From the NCBI GenBank assembly GCA_002383665.1, contig DFZI01000023.1, positions 28,601 to 34,548 on the forward strand: a DNA stretch of 5,948 nt, in the 5' to 3' direction. This DNA comes from Dehalococcoidia bacterium UBA4060 (lineage in GTDB: Bacteria; Chloroflexota; Dehalococcoidia; GIF9; UBA5629). Each line of letters starts with the position of its first letter. Position 1 is the stretch's first letter. The position numbers and the translations under genes were made by a program. Of the stretch, positions 4,211-5,948 are shown one piece after another. The notes beneath the pieces were generated by a model, which saw nothing but the letters and a program-made list of their open reading frames with translations, did no database searches and was not told the DNA's origin.

Positions 4211-5948
4211 CTAATATGAATTGTATTTGGCTTCGAGCTCAGATAAGCCGCCGGTGAATGTCCCATTTTTGATGCCCCTTATAATGCCGTTAGAATCAAG
4301 AAAATATGTAACAGGTACACCGCTGTTTATGTTATATAACTGCCCCACCTGGCCCGAATCATCTAACAGGATCGAGAACTCATAGTTATTATCAGTGATT
4401 ATTGACCCCACTCTGTTTCTGTTTACACTGGCATTTTGCGGACCGCAAATTGCCAGAAGCGGGACATCCGGATATTTCACGTGAAACTGCTGGAATGCCG
4501 GCATTTCGGCATCGCAGTAAGGGCAATTTAATGACCAAAAATTGATAATCACCTTCTTGCCTCGGAATGAGCTTAAGGATATATTGGTGCTTGTATCGGC
4601 AGCAGAGGGGAGCGAAAAGTCGGGTGCCAGGTTGCCTATATTGGTCCCGGCGGGCGGCGGAGTTACGAATGTGTTATTGGTTGACGAGGTCTCGTTGCCG
4701 CTGGCATCACGGCTGATAACCTTGAAGTGGATCGTGGTGTTGTGTGGCAGCTCGTAGAGTTCTACATCGTGAAATTTGGCCAGAGTGGTATCCGGCTCCT
4801 CCGGCTGCAGGGTGCCGTACGATTGGGAAGTGCCATAGCTCACCTGGCCAGTTGCCGGCTCATCAGTCTTCCAGGTGATCTCGGCCGATGCACCGGTCGT
4901 GGTAGCGGTGATGTTGGTAACCTTGATATCAATTATTTTGGGGGGTGTGACGTCGTTCGGTGCGGATTGCAAGATGAGCAGCTCAGGAGCATCCATTGAA
5001 GCCTCGGGGAATTCAAGGTCATCCGCTCCTGATTTGATTTGAGATTGGACAGTGATATGGTAGGATTTTCCTGTTTCAAGCCCTGTCAGACTGACCCTGT
5101 GGTCCGTTACCAGGGCATCATCCTTGGCATTCTCACATTGCGTGCCATCCTCAAGACAATAGATTACTATGCTGTTGGATTTTTTGTCGGTTTTCCAGGT
5201 CACGACTGCGCCGTCCTTAGTGATTTCGCTGAACTGGATATCAGAGATGGAGATTATCTCGGTGCTGGCGGGCGTCGTTGTTCCCGGGTTAAGTCCGGAG
5301 GGAGGGACCACCACCGCCGGCGCCTTGAACTGGTCAAGTATCATTACAACTGCAATTACAATAACAACTCCCAGGCCAATAAGTGCAAGCAAGATGGGCA
5401 GAGGCGATTTCCGCTCGCCCCGCCGGGCTTCCCTGTAACGTGCCTCTTCAGTTGTCTTCCCCCTCCTCTGCTTACCCTGCTTTTTTTCCTGTGTGATGTC
5501 CTCGATAAAGGAAGGCGGCGAGACGGGGTAGGTTGCCTCGTAGGGCTGGACTGCCGGCTGCCCGTAGTACTGATCCTGTGGCGGGTAAGCCTGCGATGGG
5601 TAGGCCTGTGGTGCCCCGTAATCCGGAGTAGGAGGGTAATACTCGTAAGGCTGCTCTGCGGGCGCATGGGCCTTGAAGTATTCTTCCGCCTTCATGATCG
5701 GCTTGCTTTTCTGTTGAGGCAGTCGGTTGTTACCGCAGTTGGGGCAGACCTTGCTGCGGTCGGGCACCTGGGCACCGCAGCTCGGACATATGCGCTGAGC
5801 TTCGGCCTCTACAGGTGGATAGTAATCAGGCTGTGCCACCTGAGGGTAAATATCTTCGGCCGGGGCACCGCGGTGTGGTTGCGTCCTGCCTGCTTCGGCT
5901 CCGGCCGAAGCAGCCCTTTTCTCCTCAATCCTGGCCCAGAGGTTGTCG
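4211..5948 (-). CDS. Zinc-ribbon / membrane helix / fibronectin-III x2 / TlpA-ResA-type thioredoxin fusion protein, 5' end outside the window
   Basis: The frame is open to the right edge, so at least 578 residues are visible (numbered here from the edge) and the true start is not. A GTG at 5837-5839 could be called as a start, but it has no ribosome-binding site and protein-like sequence (DNLWARIEEKRAAS) continues upstream. Order: a CPSCG/CPNCG zinc ribbon (Cys54, 57, 68, 71); a Pro/Tyr/Gln-rich linker (about 90-150); a basic stretch; a membrane helix (182-205). Two fibronectin-III-like domains follow (about 230-306 and 334-429), both with a TWKTD strand, like the N-terminal domains of purple acid phosphatases. 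Last is a redoxin domain (437-578) with FWSLNCPYC holding a CPYC active site (Cys475, Cys478) and the cis-proline GVPVTYF (Pro545). Positive residues before the helix predict a cytoplasmic zinc ribbon and an outside redoxin. The C-terminal domain should reduce or exchange disulfides of exported proteins, perhaps for cytochrome c maturation. Substrate and electron donor are unknown. Confidence 0.87.
   Translation of the reverse strand, partial: DNLWARIEEKRAASAGAEAGRTQPHRGAPAEDIYPQVAQPDYYPPVEAEAQRICPSCGAQVPDRSKVCPNCGNNRLPQQKSKPIMKAEEYFKAHAPAEQPYEYYPPTPDYGAPQAYPSQAYPPQDQYYGQPAVQPYEATYPVSPPSFIEDITQEKKQGKQRRGKTTEEARYREARRGERKSPLPILLALIGLGVVIVIAVVMILDQFKAPAVVVPPSGLNPGTTTPASTEIISISDIQFSEITKDGAVVTWKTDKKSNSIVIYCLEDGTQCENAKDDALVTDHRVSLTGLETGKSYHITVQSQIKSGADDLEFPEASMDAPELLILQSAPNDVTPPKIIDIKVTNITATTTGASAEITWKTDEPATGQVSYGTSQSYGTLQPEEPDTTLAKFHDVELYELPHNTTIHFKVISRDASGNETSSTNNTFVTPPPAGTNIGNLAPDFSLPSAADTSTNISLSSFRGKKVIINFWSLNCPYCDAEMPAFQQFHVKYPDVPLLAICGPQNASVNRNRVGSIITDNNYEFSILLDDSGQVGQLYNINSGVPVTYFLDSNGIIRGIKNGTFTGGLSELEAKYNSY
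5890..5913. repeat. 10-bp perfect hairpin inside the fusion gene
   Basis: CTGCTTCGGC (5890-5899), a 4-nt loop, then the exact reverse complement (5904-5913). It is GC-rich and lies within the Ala/Glu/Gly-rich upstream extension of the fusion gene. No T-run follows on the coding strand, so it is not a standard terminator. It may simply reflect the repetitive GCC/GAA/GCA codons there. Confidence 0.5.

Noticed and set aside
4620..5280. DNA-level repeat between the two fibronectin-like domains
   Set aside because: Similarity is limited to short stretches encoding TWKTD. The domains have diverged and show no recent duplication.
5356..5667. Alternative minus-strand frame inside the redoxin-fusion gene
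   Set aside because: It is a frameshifted reading of the Pro/Tyr-rich linker, giving a Thr/Arg/Ser-rich low-complexity product.
5471..5700. Repeat-like stretch that could be a tandem array or CRISPR-like region
   Set aside because: It encodes the Pro/Tyr/Gln-rich linker. The similarity comes from repeated codons, and there are no evenly spaced identical units.

Overview
The window (5,948 bp, roughly 50% GC) is a compact bacterial chromosome segment. Bacterial signals include sigma-70-type promoter pairs, strong Shine-Dalgarno sites and a bacterial-type tRNA-Ser with an encoded CCA end. The mix of genes suggests an uncultured anaerobe, and Chloroflexota/Dehalococcoidia is my best guess. The mix is a pyruvate carboxylase/oxaloacetate decarboxylase-type carboxyltransferase, an ADP-forming acyl-CoA synthetase alpha subunit, a small membrane-anchored GYGDR-type protein, and an exported fibronectin-type plus redoxin protein. 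The taxon is an inference from gene families and no marker gene settles it.

Layout from left to right. The 5' end of a biotin-dependent carboxyltransferase gene (minus) runs off the left edge. Back-to-back divergent promoters separate it from a CX5R tyrosine/dual-specificity phosphatase gene (plus). That gene meets, tail to tail with a 4-nt gap, an unrecognised 181-residue gene (minus). Another divergent intergenic region leads to a small ABM-fold monooxygenase-like gene (plus). A structured intergenic region follows, with a 12-bp inverted repeat, a hairpin plus T-run and a possible promoter. Next is the ADP-forming acyl-CoA synthetase alpha subunit (plus), which meets a small membrane-anchored gene (minus) tail to tail with a 3-nt gap. 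About 180 bp without a gene then leads to tRNA-Ser(UGA) (minus). Last is a long minus-strand gene that stays open to the right edge. It encodes a cytoplasmic zinc ribbon, a Pro/Tyr-rich linker, one membrane helix, two fibronectin-III-like domains and a TlpA/ResA-type thioredoxin domain.

Most genes look like single transcription units, since strands alternate and each intergenic space carries promoter-like boxes. Two genes relate to central carbon and energy metabolism: the carboxyltransferase (pyruvate/oxaloacetate) and the acyl-CoA synthetase (acyl-CoA to acid plus ATP). The phosphatase, the ABM protein and the thioredoxin fusion point to signalling or redox roles but have no visible partners here. 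I see no CRISPR array, insertion sequence, phage gene or defence system. No stretch over 300 bp lacks a gene. The most unusual items are the five-part redox fusion, whose apparent GTG start is probably not its real start, and the inverted-repeat region upstream of the acyl-CoA synthetase gene.
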